From the NCBI GenBank assembly GCA_965232985.1, contig CBDDRC010000031.1:17598-81597 (forward strand): a stretch of 64,000 bases of DNA. Reading direction: 5' to 3'. The position numbers were made by a program, and so were the translations under genes. The stretch comes from JADFDG01 sp965232985 (GTDB taxonomy: Bacteria > Pseudomonadota > Gammaproteobacteria > Pseudomonadales > JADFDG01). Under the pieces are notes generated by a model that was not told the DNA's origin, did no database searches, and saw only the letters and a list, made by a program, of their open reading frames with translations. Each line of letters starts with the position of its first letter. Position 1 is the first letter of the stretch. Shown one piece after another: positions 9,171-18,616 of the stretch.

Positions 9171-9917
9171 ATGAAGGTACTGGTGTGCGATGACGAGCAA
9201 CTGGCCCGGGAAAGGCTGTCGCGCCTCGTTGCCGACATGGATGGCTATGAGGTTGTCGGGGAGGCGGTGAACGGTGCGGAAGCCGTGCAGCGGCTGAACG
9301 AGACCGAGGCCGACATCATCCTCATGGATATCCGTATGCCGCAAATGGACGGCCTCGAAGCGGCGAAGCTCATCAGCCTGAACAAAACACCGCCGGCCAT
9401 CATTTTCTGCACCGCCTACGATGATCACGCCCTGCAGGCCTTCAACGTCAACGCCGTCGGCTACCTGCTGAAACCGGTGCGCCGTGAAGCCCTGGCCGAG
9501 GCGCTGGCCAAGGCCCGCAGCCTGAATCGCGTGCAGCTTTCCGCCCTGTCCACCGTCACCGCCGCCAATGATCAATCGCACAAACAGCGCACCCATATTG
9601 GTGCCAAGACCCATCGGGGTATTGAGCTGGTGGCCCTGGACGATGTCCGCTATTTCCTCGCCGACCAGAAATACGTCACGGTTCGCTCCAGTCGCGGTGA
9701 GGTCCTGATCGATGAGACGCTCAAGGAGCTGGAAGACGAGTTCGGCGAGCGCTTCGTGCGGATTCATCGTAATTCGCTGGTCGCCCGCCGCTACATCGAC
9801 GGCCTGGAGCATGTGAGTGCCGGCCACTATCAGGTGCGGCTCAAGGACACCGACGAAAGACTGATTGTGAGCCGTCGCCATGTAGCCGGCTTGCGACGGT
9901 TGTTGCAGCATCTGTAA
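9171..9917 (+). CDS. algR: LytTR response regulator AlgR
   Basis: 248 residues. Receiver domain (1-120) with acidic pocket CDDE and phospho-acceptor Asp53 in ILMDIRMP, then a LytTR DNA-binding domain (about 140-245) including YFLADQKYVTVR and RIHRNSLVARRYIDG. LytTR proteins bind direct repeats through loops rather than a helix-turn-helix. The gene follows algZ and precedes the hem operon, exactly as algZ-algR-hemC in Pseudomonas. Its regulon in this organism cannot be read from the window. Confidence 0.93.
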   Translation: MKVLVCDDEQLARERLSRLVADMDGYEVVGEAVNGAEAVQRLNETEADIILMDIRMPQMDGLEAAKLISLNKTPPAIIFCTAYDDHALQAFNVNAVGYLLKPVRREALAEALAKARSLNRVQLSALSTVTAANDQSHKQRTHIGAKTHRGIELVALDDVRYFLADQKYVTVRSSRGEVLIDETLKELEDEFGERFVRIHRNSLVARRYIDGLEHVSAGHYQVRLKDTDERLIVSRRHVAGLRRLLQHL

Positions 9918-10029
9918 CCGCCTTGCGGTGCCGCTTGGCCCGCCTGCCGGCTTCCGCTATCCTGCGGACGTTCTTCACCGGCCTGCCGCCCAACTCAATC
10001 CGAACAACAACAATAAACAGGAACGTCGT

Positions 10030-10350
10030 ATGAAGCGCCTCTTTGCCCTGACCGCCGCCGTGGCCCTGTCTGTTGCAGTGAGTGGTTGTGCGGTTACTCT
10101 CGGACCGGTCACCGGCCTTGTCTACACCAATGCGAAATATCCCTGGTCTGCCACCGGCAGCCCGAAGGAGCCGACCCGCGTCGGTCGCGCCACCGTGCGC
10201 TCGTTCTTCGGCGCGGTCGCTACCGGTGATGCCTCGATCCAGACGGCAGCACAAAACGGTGGCATTACCGAAATCCACCACGTCGACTACGAAGCCCAGA
10301 ACGTATTCGGTGTGGTGGCCGACTTTACCGTGGTCGTTTACGGCAACTGA
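10030..10350 (+). CDS. TRL-like lipoprotein
   Basis: 106 residues. Signal peptide MKRLFALTAAVALSVAVSGC with lipobox VSGC. The mature part carries LGPVTGLVYTNAKYP, then VATGDASIQTAAQNGGIT and IHHVDYEAQN, the pattern of the TRL-like (tRNA-associated locus) family of small lipoproteins of unknown function. It sits between algR and hemC, where Pseudomonas genomes usually have no gene. Start at the ATG preceding the Lys-Arg of the signal peptide. A terminator hairpin follows about 60 bp after the stop. Confidence 0.8.
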   Translation: MKRLFALTAAVALSVAVSGCAVTLGPVTGLVYTNAKYPWSATGSPKEPTRVGRATVRSFFGAVATGDASIQTAAQNGGITEIHHVDYEAQNVFGVVADFTVVVYGN

Positions 10351-10412
10351 CGGGCCCGCACTTTCAGGAGCCTGCGCGCTTCGGGAAAACCCGTATCTGC
10401 AGCAGGAAAGCG

Positions 10413-10438
10413 AAAAGGCCGCGCTCGTGCGGCCTTTT
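10413..10438 (+). terminator. rho-independent terminator after the TRL-like gene
   Basis: A perfect 10-bp inverted repeat AAAAGGCCGC / GCGGCCTTTT is separated by 6 bases and followed by CCCGTTTT. It separates the lipoprotein gene from hemC, so hemC probably has its own promoter in the 46 bases between hairpin and start or reads through. Confidence 0.75.
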
Positions 10439-10484
10439 CCCGTTTTCGGCTGCCTGCACCACCATAACCGGGCATCATCAACCC

Positions 10485-11426
10485 ATGGTCGAGATCATCC
10501 GCATTGCCAGCCGCCAGAGCCCGCTCGCGCTCTGGCAGGCCAATCAGGTCGCTGACCGGCTGCGCTCACTGCATCCGGGCCTGCGCACGGAACTGCTGCT
10601 GCTGACCACCCAAGGTGATCGCATCCTCGATGCGCCGCTGGCAAAAGTCGGCGGCAAGGGTCTATTTGTGAAGGAACTGGAGCAGGCCATGCTGGACGGT
10701 CGCGCCGACATCGCCGTGCACTCGATGAAAGACGTGCCGATGGCGCTGCCGGATGGCCTCCTGCTGCCGGTGATCTGCACGCGCGAAGACCCGCGCGACG
10801 CGCTGGTCGCCAACCGGTTCCACATGGTCGACGAATTGCCGCCCGGCGCCGTTGTCGGCACCAGCAGCCTGCGCCGCGCCGCACAACTGCGGGCGCGAAG
10901 GCCCGATCTGGTCATCCGCGATTGTCGCGGCAATGTCCAGACGCGCCTCGCCAAACTCGACGCCGGCGACTACGACGCAATCATTCTCGCCAGCGCCGGC
11001 TTGAATCGTCTGGGCCTCGCTGCACGCATCGCCGGCTTTCTCGCCATTGAAGACAGCCTGCCGGCCGTCGGCCAGGGCGCAATCGGTATCGAGTGCCGCG
11101 CGCACGATGCCACGACCCTCGCCCTGATTGCACCGCTTAACCATACGGAAACGTCGCTGTGCGTGCGCGCCGAGCGCGCCCTCAACTGGCAACTGCAAGG
11201 TGGTTGCCAGGTGCCGATTGCCGGCTTCGCGCAACAGGGCGCCGACCACACCCTGCATCTCGAAGCGCTGGTCGCCAGTGTCGATGGCCGCACCCTGTTG
11301 CGCGCAACGCAGCAAGGCAGCGCGACAGACCCGGAACGGCTCGGCATCGCCGTCGCCAATCTGTTGCTGGCGCAAGGTGCCGGTCGCATCCTGAGCGAGG
11401 TTTATGAAAACGGATCGCGCCACTGA
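10485..11426 (+). CDS. hemC: hydroxymethylbilane synthase (porphobilinogen deaminase)
   Basis: 313 residues. Joins four porphobilinogen molecules into hydroxymethylbilane in heme synthesis. Conserved parts are IRIASRQSPLALWQA at the N-terminus, VHSMKDVPM, GTSSLRRAAQL, and the cofactor attachment Cys241 in LQGGCQVPIAG, which holds the dipyrromethane. First gene of a hemC-hemD-hemX-hemY cluster; its 3' end overlaps hemD by 23 bp. Cytoplasmic enzyme. Confidence 0.97.
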   Translation: MVEIIRIASRQSPLALWQANQVADRLRSLHPGLRTELLLLTTQGDRILDAPLAKVGGKGLFVKELEQAMLDGRADIAVHSMKDVPMALPDGLLLPVICTREDPRDALVANRFHMVDELPPGAVVGTSSLRRAAQLRARRPDLVIRDCRGNVQTRLAKLDAGDYDAIILASAGLNRLGLAARIAGFLAIEDSLPAVGQGAIGIECRAHDATTLALIAPLNHTETSLCVRAERALNWQLQGGCQVPIAGFAQQGADHTLHLEALVASVDGRTLLRATQQGSATDPERLGIAVANLLLAQGAGRILSEVYENGSRH

Positions 11427-12231
11427 GACCGACCGGCCACTGGCTGGCCGCCACGTGCTGGTGACGCGCCCGGCGGCGCTCGTCGACGCGCTTGTCGCGA
11501 TGCTCGTCGATGCCGGCGCCAGCCTGTACCGCGCGCCGCTGCTCAGGCTGGAACCCATCCCGGAAAGCCCGGTGCTGCGCGCACACGCGCAGGAACTCGA
11601 CCGTTACGACATCCTCATCGTCACCAGCCGCAACGCCGTGCATTACGGTATGCCGTTGCTGGCAAGGTTCTGGCCGCAGTGGCCCGTCGCCCAACGGTGG
11701 CTGGCCATCGGTGCCGCCACCGCCGCAGCGCTCGCCACACATGGTATTGATGCGACGGCGCCGGCAGACGCGCGCTCCGAAGGCCTGCTGGCACTGACTG
11801 CACTGCGCAATGTCGCCGGCCGGCGCGTGCTGCTGATTACCGGTGAAGGCGGCCGCGAGTTGCTCGAGGAAACCCTGGCCGCCCGCGGCGCGACCGTGTC
11901 GCGCCTGGCTGTCTACCGGCGCATTGGCGCGCCGGATGCGGTCGTCGCGATCAATACATTTCGTGACATTCTTGTCGATGCACCCGATGGCGTCGGCACG
12001 CGCGCCGCGCTGGTGACCAGCAGCGCGGCGTTGCAGAATCTGCTCGGGCTCGCGCCCTGGCTACCGGGCAGTGATGTCCGGGTCGTCGTCGCGAGCGAGC
12101 GCATCGCGGCACAGGCCCGCGCTGCAGGCATTACCAATATCAGTACGGCGCAGGGCGCCGACGATACCCACATGGTGGCGGCATTGCGCGCCTGGGCGTG
12201 TGGTGCACGGAACAGCGAGGATCACGCATGA
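11404..12231 (+). CDS. hemD: uroporphyrinogen-III synthase
   Basis: 275 residues. Closes hydroxymethylbilane with inversion of ring D. Sequence identity in this family is always low; the call rests on GRHVLVTRPAA at the N-terminus, the LRLEPIPES and DILIVTSRNAVHYG segments, VLLITGEGGRELLEETL and the downstream LVTSSAALQNLL, plus its place directly overlapping hemC (23 bp). The start ATG at 11404 lies inside hemC. The stop overlaps the hemX start as ATGA. Confidence 0.93.
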   Translation: MKTDRATETDRPLAGRHVLVTRPAALVDALVAMLVDAGASLYRAPLLRLEPIPESPVLRAHAQELDRYDILIVTSRNAVHYGMPLLARFWPQWPVAQRWLAIGAATAAALATHGIDATAPADARSEGLLALTALRNVAGRRVLLITGEGGRELLEETLAARGATVSRLAVYRRIGAPDAVVAINTFRDILVDAPDGVGTRAALVTSSAALQNLLGLAPWLPGSDVRVVVASERIAAQARAAGITNISTAQGADDTHMVAALRAWACGARNSEDHA

Positions 12232-13229
12232 CTGACAGCTTTGCCGCCACCGCCCAGCGCCGCCGACAGACGTTGCTGCGCCTCGCTTTGGCTTTCGCCA
12301 TCGTTGCCGTCGGCACCGCGCTGTGGGCTTGGGGTGACATGCGTGCACTCAAGGCGCACACAACATCGATCGAGCAACAACTCGACACAGCTCTACGGCA
12401 CGATGCGGCGCTTGCCGCGCAGGATCAGTCGTTCGCCCAGTCACTGGGTGCATTGCGCACCCGGCATGATGCTATCGCCAAACAGCTCGACGACCTGCAC
12501 GATACCCGCCGCGCCGGCCTGCTTGCGGCAGAGGCCGAGTATCTGGCGCGCCTCGGGGCACAACGGCTCGCACTGATGCAGGATCCGGTCGGCGCACTGG
12601 CGCTGCTGGGCGCCGCCGAGGCAACGCTCAAGGATATCGACGACGTCGATGCGCATGCCGCGCGCGCCGCGCTGGCCAGCGACATGGCGTTATTGCGGAT
12701 GGCTGCGACGCGCGACATCGAAGGCCTGTATCTGCGCCTTGCCGCCTTGTCCGTTGCCGTCGATGCCATTGCCGGCCGCGCCACTGACGTGCGGCCGGCA
12801 ATCAGCACAATGCCACAGCCACCCACTGCGCAATCGGCGGGCGCAACGAACGAATCCTGGTGGCAACGCATGCAAAATTCACTGCTGTCGCTGGTCACTG
12901 TGCGCCGCGTCGACGCGCCACTGACGCCCATGATCACTGTCGGCGAACGCGCGCTCGCCGCCCAACATTTCGGGTTGCTGATCGAGCAGGCGCAACTGGC
13001 ACTGCTGCAGCACCACGCCGGCATCTATCGGCACAGCCTTGCGCAGGCCGATATCTGGCTTGCCCGCATTGCTACCGGCGAACCGGCCGGCCGCAATGCG
13101 CTGCATCGCGAGCTCGCCAATCTGCAAACACTCGACATCGGCGGCAATCTGCCCGATCTGACGCTGTCGATCGCCGCCACCCGAACCCTGGCGGCACGCT
13201 TGCTGCCCAAGGCGGGCGCAACCCCATGA
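12228..13229 (+). CDS. hemX: HemX-like membrane protein (uroporphyrinogen-III C-methyltransferase family, non-catalytic)
   Basis: 333 residues. One N-terminal transmembrane helix (about residues 16-36, LALAFAIVAVGTALWAWG) and then a long, mostly helical periplasmic part with heptad patterns (residues 45-110). This is the HemX (PF04375) layout; despite the family name there is no S-adenosylmethionine methyltransferase domain. The start overlaps hemD by ATGA and the stop overlaps hemY the same way, so the four genes are one translationally coupled operon. The exact role in heme synthesis is not established. Confidence 0.88.
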   Translation: MTDSFAATAQRRRQTLLRLALAFAIVAVGTALWAWGDMRALKAHTTSIEQQLDTALRHDAALAAQDQSFAQSLGALRTRHDAIAKQLDDLHDTRRAGLLAAEAEYLARLGAQRLALMQDPVGALALLGAAEATLKDIDDVDAHAARAALASDMALLRMAATRDIEGLYLRLAALSVAVDAIAGRATDVRPAISTMPQPPTAQSAGATNESWWQRMQNSLLSLVTVRRVDAPLTPMITVGERALAAQHFGLLIEQAQLALLQHHAGIYRHSLAQADIWLARIATGEPAGRNALHRELANLQTLDIGGNLPDLTLSIAATRTLAARLLPKAGATP

Positions 13230-14473
13230 AACGTGCGCTGCTCTGGCTGCTCGCCGCGCTCGCGCTCGGCACCATCGCCGGCCAACTGATACTCGACGAT
13301 CCGGGTTACCTGTTCGTTGCCTGGCATGAATACGTCGTCGAAACCAGCCTGTGGGTTGCCATCACCGGCGTGGCCGTGCTGTTTCTCGCGCTGCTGCTGG
13401 CAATGGGTCTGCTCGGCGCTCTCGTCGATGCTGCCGCAACATTGCGCCGCTGGCGCGGTGAACAGCGCGCCCGCAAGGCCCGGGAACTCACTGAACAAGG
13501 CCTCGCCCGGTATGCTGCCGCCGAATGGCGCAAAGCAACCAGCACCCTGCTCAAGGCCGCCGAACTCGTCGACACCCCGCTGCTGGTGCGGCTCGCCGCC
13601 GCACGCGCAGCAGAAGAAGATGGCCGCATCGATCTCGCCAGGCAGGTGCTGCGCGAAGCACGCACCAGTGCCGGCGCAGCGGTGCCGCTGGTCGATGTGC
13701 AGCTCGCCGCACTGAAATTACGCCACGATGATGCGCCCGGCGCACGACTGATTCTTGAGCTGTTGCGGGAAAAATTTCCACAACACCCCCGCGTCCTCGT
13801 TTTGCTCGCCGACACTTATGTGGCCCTGGGCGCCTGGGAGCCATTAACCCTGGTATTACCGACGCTGAAAAAACTGCTGCCACCGACCGCATGGGAAGCC
13901 CTCGCACGGCGCGCCTGGATCGGGCACATCACGGCCGTCGGCGGCGGCGCCGGCTATGCCAGCCGCAAGTCGCGCATTGATGCGCTGCGCGGCGCCTGGA
14001 AGTCGGCATCCGGCGATTTTCACAGCGACGAACAGCTCGTTGTAACGCTGGTCGACTTGCTGGTGAAATACGAGGAAAGCGACGAAGCGCAGGCAACGAT
14101 TGAGCGCACCTTGAACAACGCATCGCCCGATAACTGGAGTGATGTGCTGATCGCACGCTATGGCCGGCTTGATGTCGAAAAGCCGGCCGAGCAACTTGCC
14201 ACCATCGAAAAATGGCTAACGATGCGACCGACCCATGCCGCGTTGCTGCTCGCGGCCGGCAGAAGCAGCCTGCGCAACAAATTGTGGGGCAAGGCGCGGG
14301 ATTATTTCGAGGCAAGCGCAGCGCGGCAAGCCACGCCGGAAGGTTGTGCCGAATTGGTGCGCCTGTACACGCGTCTTGGCGAGTCCGCAAAGGCCGAGCA
14401 GTTCCTGCGCAAACAGGCCGAACTGACCGGCAACGAATTGCCGAAACTGCCGTTGCCTACCGCAAGAATGTAA
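13226..14473 (+). CDS. hemY: HemY-like membrane protein with TPR repeats
   Basis: 415 residues. Two N-terminal transmembrane helices (residues 1-25 and about 42-68, VAITGVAVLFLALLLAMGLL) are followed by helical repeats of TPR type to the end (for example YAAAEWRKATSTLLKAAEL). This is the proteobacterial HemY (HemY_N) family, unrelated to the Bacillus protoporphyrinogen oxidase of the same name. Last gene of the hemCDXY operon. Thought to organise heme-pathway or envelope complexes at the inner membrane; this is family-level inference. Confidence 0.9.
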   Translation: MKRALLWLLAALALGTIAGQLILDDPGYLFVAWHEYVVETSLWVAITGVAVLFLALLLAMGLLGALVDAAATLRRWRGEQRARKARELTEQGLARYAAAEWRKATSTLLKAAELVDTPLLVRLAAARAAEEDGRIDLARQVLREARTSAGAAVPLVDVQLAALKLRHDDAPGARLILELLREKFPQHPRVLVLLADTYVALGAWEPLTLVLPTLKKLLPPTAWEALARRAWIGHITAVGGGAGYASRKSRIDALRGAWKSASGDFHSDEQLVVTLVDLLVKYEESDEAQATIERTLNNASPDNWSDVLIARYGRLDVEKPAEQLATIEKWLTMRPTHAALLLAAGRSSLRNKLWGKARDYFEASAARQATPEGCAELVRLYTRLGESAKAEQFLRKQAELTGNELPKLPLPTARM

Positions 14474-14486
14474 ATCCGCACAGCAT

Positions 14487-15554
14487 TCACGGGCGTGCAG
14501 CCCAGGCGAACACGTCGGAAAAAATTCGCTCTGCCGGCAACCCGTGCGCCACGAAGGCATCCTGCGCGGCGTAAACCATCGCCGGCGAGCCGCAGGCATA
14601 AACCAGCAACCTGTCAAAATCGTCCACGTCGGCCAGCGCAGCCTCGTGAACGAGGCCGGTGCGAATTGGGTCGCACTGCATTGCCTCGTCAACCCCGGAA
14701 GAAATCACCGGCACGAAACGAATGTTGGCGTGTTCGCGCGCCCACCGTTCAGGCAATTCCGCAAGATAAAGTTCAGCCAGGCTGCGCACACCCCAATAGA
14801 TCGCCATCGGCACTGTCCAGCGACGTGCAATCGCATGCTCGACGAACGCTTTCACCTGCGCAAAGCCGGTCGAGCCGGCGATGTACAGCACTGGCAGGAG
14901 CGGCTCGCCTGCCAATGTGCAATCACCCATCGGCAAGCGCAACGTCACCATCGGCTCACGGCGCAACAATGCCATTACGTCAAGCGAGGACGGATTTTCT
15001 TCGCCGTAACGGATGTGCAGTTCAAGATCGCGGCCACTCTCCGGTGGCGAGGCGATGGAAAACGCATACGCGGCTGCTTTGGAAACAGCTCCGGAAAGAA
15101 CACCTGCGCCGGCGCCATCAAGAATCTCGAGGTACTGGCCCGCAAGCCGCTCCACATGCCTGCCCGCTGGCAGGCGCAAATGCACACGCGAAATTTGGTC
15201 GCTGAGCGGCGCAATTGCCACAACCTGTGCGGCAACCTCCACCACTGGCAGTTGGCCAGGACCGTAAACCCCCTCCACAGCAAGCGTGCAGTCGCCGCGT
15301 GCCGCGACGAGACAGGGCAACACCGCTGCCGATTCGCCATCGGCGGTGATGTGCTCGTGCGAGCGTTGGTGTTCAACTGCGCCGCGCAGCAACGCGCCTG
15401 CGCAGCGCAAGCAATTGCCACCGGAACATGCCTGCGGAAAGGTAAACCCGGCGCGCCGTCCGGCCTCAAGAATCGTTTCGCCCGCCGTCGCCGGGAAATT
15501 TTGGCCGCCGGGCAACAGGACTATCGTTGCGAATTGCGAGTTGTCAGTGGCCAC
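14487..15554 (-). CDS. 2Fe-2S ferredoxin / FAD / NAD(P)H oxidoreductase (CDP-6-deoxyglucoseen reductase-like)
   Basis: 355 residues from the GTG at 15554, which has AGAGGGG eight bases upstream; a GTG at 15644 in the same frame would add 30 residues that do not look like a family N-terminus. Domains in order: plant-type [2Fe-2S] ferredoxin with Cys43, Cys48, Cys51 and Cys81 (CSGGNCLRC ... LPC); FAD-binding barrel (YAFSIASPP); NAD(P)-binding domain (LYIAGSTGFAQV, VYACGSP). Such three-domain reductases pass electrons from NAD(P)H to a partner oxygenase or dehydratase; no partner gene is nearby, although the Pseudomonas hem region also has extra genes next to hemY. Convergent with hemY, 13 bp apart. 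Confidence 0.85.
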   Translation of the reverse strand: MATDNSQFATIVLLPGGQNFPATAGETILEAGRRAGFTFPQACSGGNCLRCAGALLRGAVEHQRSHEHITADGESAAVLPCLVAARGDCTLAVEGVYGPGQLPVVEVAAQVVAIAPLSDQISRVHLRLPAGRHVERLAGQYLEILDGAGAGVLSGAVSKAAAYAFSIASPPESGRDLELHIRYGEENPSSLDVMALLRREPMVTLRLPMGDCTLAGEPLLPVLYIAGSTGFAQVKAFVEHAIARRWTVPMAIYWGVRSLAELYLAELPERWAREHANIRFVPVISSGVDEAMQCDPIRTGLVHEAALADVDDFDRLLVYACGSPAMVYAAQDAFVAHGLPAERIFSDVFAWAARP

Positions 15555-15668
15555 GCCATACCCCTCTGCTTCGGGAGTTAACCCGCCGAATAAATCATGA
15601 TAGCCTCCGCCAAACCCGCTAACGAACGGGCTGTCGTGTAGCACTTATTAACCCATTGGAGATACCAC

Positions 15669-16631
15669 ATGATCCGGAAATTGGTCTTGTTGAGTGCGTG
15701 TGCCGCTCTTGCATTCACCTTGAGCGGTTGCGGCAGCGACAGCAGCGCACCCGCGGCGCCGGCCGTTGCCCTCAGCGGCACCGCGGCGACCGGCGCCCCG
15801 ATTGCCAGTGCGGCAATTGCCATTCGCTGCGCAAGTGGCGGTGAAATCACCACCATGACGAATGCTGCCGGCGAGTACACCGTCACGGTCGATACGATGA
15901 CCGCAGCCGCTGCCGTCATGCCGTGCGCCCTGCAGATCACGCTGCCGGGCGACGCAAGCCCGGGAGTGCCTTACCTGTACGGCCTCGCCGAGGCAAACGG
16001 CACGGCAAACATTACGCCACTCACCGGTCTGGCCGTTACCCAGGCCATCAACGCAGCGGCAGGCGTTTCTGCCGGGGACTGGTTCGCCGGCACTACCCTG
16101 ACCTTCCCGACAGCGGAGCAAATTGCCGCCGCCCGGACAGCCGTCGAGACGGCTCTGCAAACCGCAACCGGTGCAGCCACGGTTCCGTTCAACATCTTCA
16201 CCACATCGTTCGCCGCCGATTCAACGAGCGACTACGACGTCTGGCTGGACCGTTTCAACCAAGCACTGGTTACCGCCGGCACGAACTACAGCGCCTTGAT
16301 GGCTGCCTTTGTCAGCGGTGGTGGCTTCGGCAGCATCACCATTGATGTGACGCCGGTCACCGGCGGTGGCGGGACGATGCAGGTCACCGTTAGCGTCAGC
16401 GGAGTCGCCGGCCAGACCGTTACCATAACCGGTGTTCCGCAGCCGGCGAACCAAGGCGAGTTCTGCAACAGCAGCGTTCTCCAAGGGTATATTTATCAGG
16501 GTGACGGCGCGACAGTGACGATCAACAGTTGCTCGTTCAGCGGCAATACCGGCACGATCAGTGCAACGGTACTCATCACGACGCCCGTCACGATGAGTAT
16601 CCCATACTCGGCAACCTACACATGGCTCTGA
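15669..16631 (+). CDS. secreted lipoprotein with carboxypeptidase-regulatory-like domain
   Basis: 320 residues. Lipoprotein signal ending in LSGC at about residue 21, then an Ala/Ser-rich linker and a beta-sandwich segment of the carboxypeptidase regulatory type (GTAATGAPIASAAIAI ... GEYTVTVD). The middle is Ala/Thr-rich; the C-terminal 100 residues are strongly beta-predicted (VTPVTGGGGTMQVTVSVSG), with two cysteines likely to form a disulfide. Similar proteins are common, poorly characterised surface lipoproteins. Its own terminator follows. No function can be assigned. Confidence 0.75.
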   Translation: MIRKLVLLSACAALAFTLSGCGSDSSAPAAPAVALSGTAATGAPIASAAIAIRCASGGEITTMTNAAGEYTVTVDTMTAAAAVMPCALQITLPGDASPGVPYLYGLAEANGTANITPLTGLAVTQAINAAAGVSAGDWFAGTTLTFPTAEQIAAARTAVETALQTATGAATVPFNIFTTSFAADSTSDYDVWLDRFNQALVTAGTNYSALMAAFVSGGGFGSITIDVTPVTGGGGTMQVTVSVSGVAGQTVTITGVPQPANQGEFCNSSVLQGYIYQGDGATVTINSCSFSGNTGTISATVLITTPVTMSIPYSATYTWL

Positions 16632-16656
16632 TCAGCCACTGACACACGTACTGCCA

Positions 16657-16682
16657 ACAATGCCCCGCCTGCGGGGCATTGT
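16657..16682 (+). terminator. rho-independent terminator after the lipoprotein gene
   Basis: Hairpin ACAATGCCCCGC / GCGGGGCATTGT around a short loop, followed by TTTTTTG on the plus strand. It lies between the lipoprotein gene and the convergent ubiD gene and could also limit read-through from ubiD. Confidence 0.85.
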
Positions 16683-16743
16683 TTTTTGTGGCGCCAGCAA
16701 AACAGTGCGGACGGCAGGCCGTTGTGCCGAAAGGCGGACCGCG

Positions 16744-18210
16744 CTAGCCCAAACCCAATGACACCCACAGCGCATCAATACGCTGCTTCACCGCCGCATC
16801 CATCGCAATCGGCGCGCCCCATTGGCGATTTGTTTCACCGGGCCATTTGCTGGTCGCATCGAAACCGATTTTCGAGCCAAGACCTGACACCGGCGAAGCA
16901 AAATCCAGATAGTCGATAGGTGTGTTTTCGATAATGACGGTATCGCGCTGCGGATCCATCCGCGTGGTCATTGCCCAGATCACGTCTTTCCAGTCGCGGG
17001 CATTGATGTCGTCGTCGGTAACGATCACGAATTTGGTATACATGAACTGGCGCAGAAAACTCCACACACCGAACATTACCCGTTTGGCGTGTCCCGGGTA
17101 TTGTTTCTTCATTGTCACCACAGCCATGCGGTAGGAGCAGCCTTCCGGCGGCAAATAAAAATCCGTGATTTCCGGAAACTGCTTTTGCAGGATCGGCACA
17201 AACACTTCATTCAGGGCAACGCCCAGTATCGCCGGCTCGTCCGGCGGCCGACCGGTATAGGTGCTGTGGTAAATCGGGTTGTCGCGATGGCTGATGCACT
17301 CGACGGTAAATACCGGAAATTTTTCAACTTCGTTGTAGTAGCCGGTGTGATCGCCAAACGGGCCTTCATCGGCCATGTCATTCGGGGCAATGTAACCCTC
17401 CAAGACAATTTCCGCGCTCGCCGGCACCTGCAAATCGTTGGTGAGACACTTCACCACTTCCGTGCGTGAGCCACGCAGCAGGCCGGCGAAACCGTATTCG
17501 CTCAAGGTATCCGGTACCGGCGTCACGGCACCGAGTATTGTCGCCGGGTCGGCGCCGAGCGCGACCGCGACCGGGAATTTCTGGCCGGGCCGGGCGCTGC
17601 ACCACTCGCGGAAATCCAGAGCACCGCCACGATGCGACAGCCAGCGCATGATCAGCCGATTCCTGCCGATCAGCTGCTGCCGATAAATGCCGAGGTTCTG
17701 CCGCTCCTTGTGCGGACCTTTGGTAATCACCAGCGGCCAGGTGATCAGCGGGCCGGCGTCGCCGGGCCAGCAGGTCTGGATCGGCAGCTTTTCGAGATCG
17801 ACTTCGGAGCCGCGCAGCACATTTTCCTGGCAGGGTGCGCGCGCGACTTCGCGGGGAGTCAGATTCAGTGCCTGCCGAAACAGCGGCAACTTGTCCCAGG
17901 CATCCCTGATGCTGATCGGTGGTTCCGGCTCCTTGAGGAAAGCCAGCACCCGGCCGACTTCGCGCAGTGATTCGACCGAGTCCTGGCCCATGCCCAGTGC
18001 CACCCGGCGCGGCGTGCCGAACAGGTTGCCCAGCACCGGCATGCCGTACCCGGTCGGCTGCTCGAACAGAATCGCCGGGCCACCCGCGCGCAACACGCGG
18101 TCGCAGACCTCGGTCATTTCCAGATGCGGCGATATCGGCGTGCTGATGCGTTTGAGTTCCCCCTGCGCCTCAAGGTGGCGCAGGAAGTCACGCAGGTCGG
18201 TGTATTGCAT
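16744..18210 (-). CDS. ubiD: 4-hydroxy-3-polyprenylbenzoate decarboxylase UbiD
   Basis: 488 residues, the usual UbiD length. Prenylated-FMN-dependent decarboxylase of ubiquinone biosynthesis. Recognisable segments are MQYTDLRDFLRHLEAQGELK at the start, the GPFGDHTGYYNE block and YHSTYTGRPPDEPAILG with the ExP motif region. The start at 18210 is set by the family N-terminus; longer in-frame starts run into unrelated sequence. The prFMN-making partner UbiX is not in this window. Convergent neighbour is the lipoprotein gene. Confidence 0.95.
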   Translation of the reverse strand: MQYTDLRDFLRHLEAQGELKRISTPISPHLEMTEVCDRVLRAGGPAILFEQPTGYGMPVLGNLFGTPRRVALGMGQDSVESLREVGRVLAFLKEPEPPISIRDAWDKLPLFRQALNLTPREVARAPCQENVLRGSEVDLEKLPIQTCWPGDAGPLITWPLVITKGPHKERQNLGIYRQQLIGRNRLIMRWLSHRGGALDFREWCSARPGQKFPVAVALGADPATILGAVTPVPDTLSEYGFAGLLRGSRTEVVKCLTNDLQVPASAEIVLEGYIAPNDMADEGPFGDHTGYYNEVEKFPVFTVECISHRDNPIYHSTYTGRPPDEPAILGVALNEVFVPILQKQFPEITDFYLPPEGCSYRMAVVTMKKQYPGHAKRVMFGVWSFLRQFMYTKFVIVTDDDINARDWKDVIWAMTTRMDPQRDTVIIENTPIDYLDFASPVSGLGSKIGFDATSKWPGETNRQWGAPIAMDAAVKQRIDALWVSLGLG

Positions 18211-18265
18211 GGAGTGCTCCCGGGAGTCCGGGGCAGGATAGCCGAAACAGCGGGTGCAGCCCGCT

Positions 18266-18616
18266 TCAGTTCGCCTCGGCGAAGGCGAAGAAATCGTCGT
18301 AGGCATGCCCTTGCGGGGTTGTCGTCCCGTCTGCGAACAGCAGGTCGACACGGGCGTCCGCCGTGCCGGCGGAGACAAATTCACGCGTCGCGCGGGCATC
18401 CTGGATAAAGCGGTCTACCGCCTTGTGCAGCTGCTGCTCGCCGCTGGCGCTGGACAGACCGAAGCGCGCGGGCAGTGCTACGGCGGGACGACCCTGCACG
18501 AGCGCCTGGTGGATGGGCCGGTGGACGGCAGCCAGAACATTGATGTCGAACATGGCCGGATCGGCGGCACCGATGGCATCGATCTGGAGCAGAAACGCGA
18601 GGACGATGGCTTGCAT
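18266..18616 (-). CDS. hypothetical protein
   Basis: 116 residues beginning MQAIVLAFLLQIDAIGAA. Not recognised. The composition (Ala, Asp, Phe spread through the chain, a clear hydrophobic start and a mixed amphipathic middle) fits a real small protein better than a shadow, and the gene lies in line with ubiD, 55 bp upstream of it. There is no catalytic motif, signal peptidase site or repeat that I can support. A few longer in-frame starts exist up to 18694. Confidence 0.45.
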   Translation of the reverse strand: MQAIVLAFLLQIDAIGAADPAMFDINVLAAVHRPIHQALVQGRPAVALPARFGLSSASGEQQLHKAVDRFIQDARATREFVSAGTADARVDLLFADGTTTPQGHAYDDFFAFAEAN

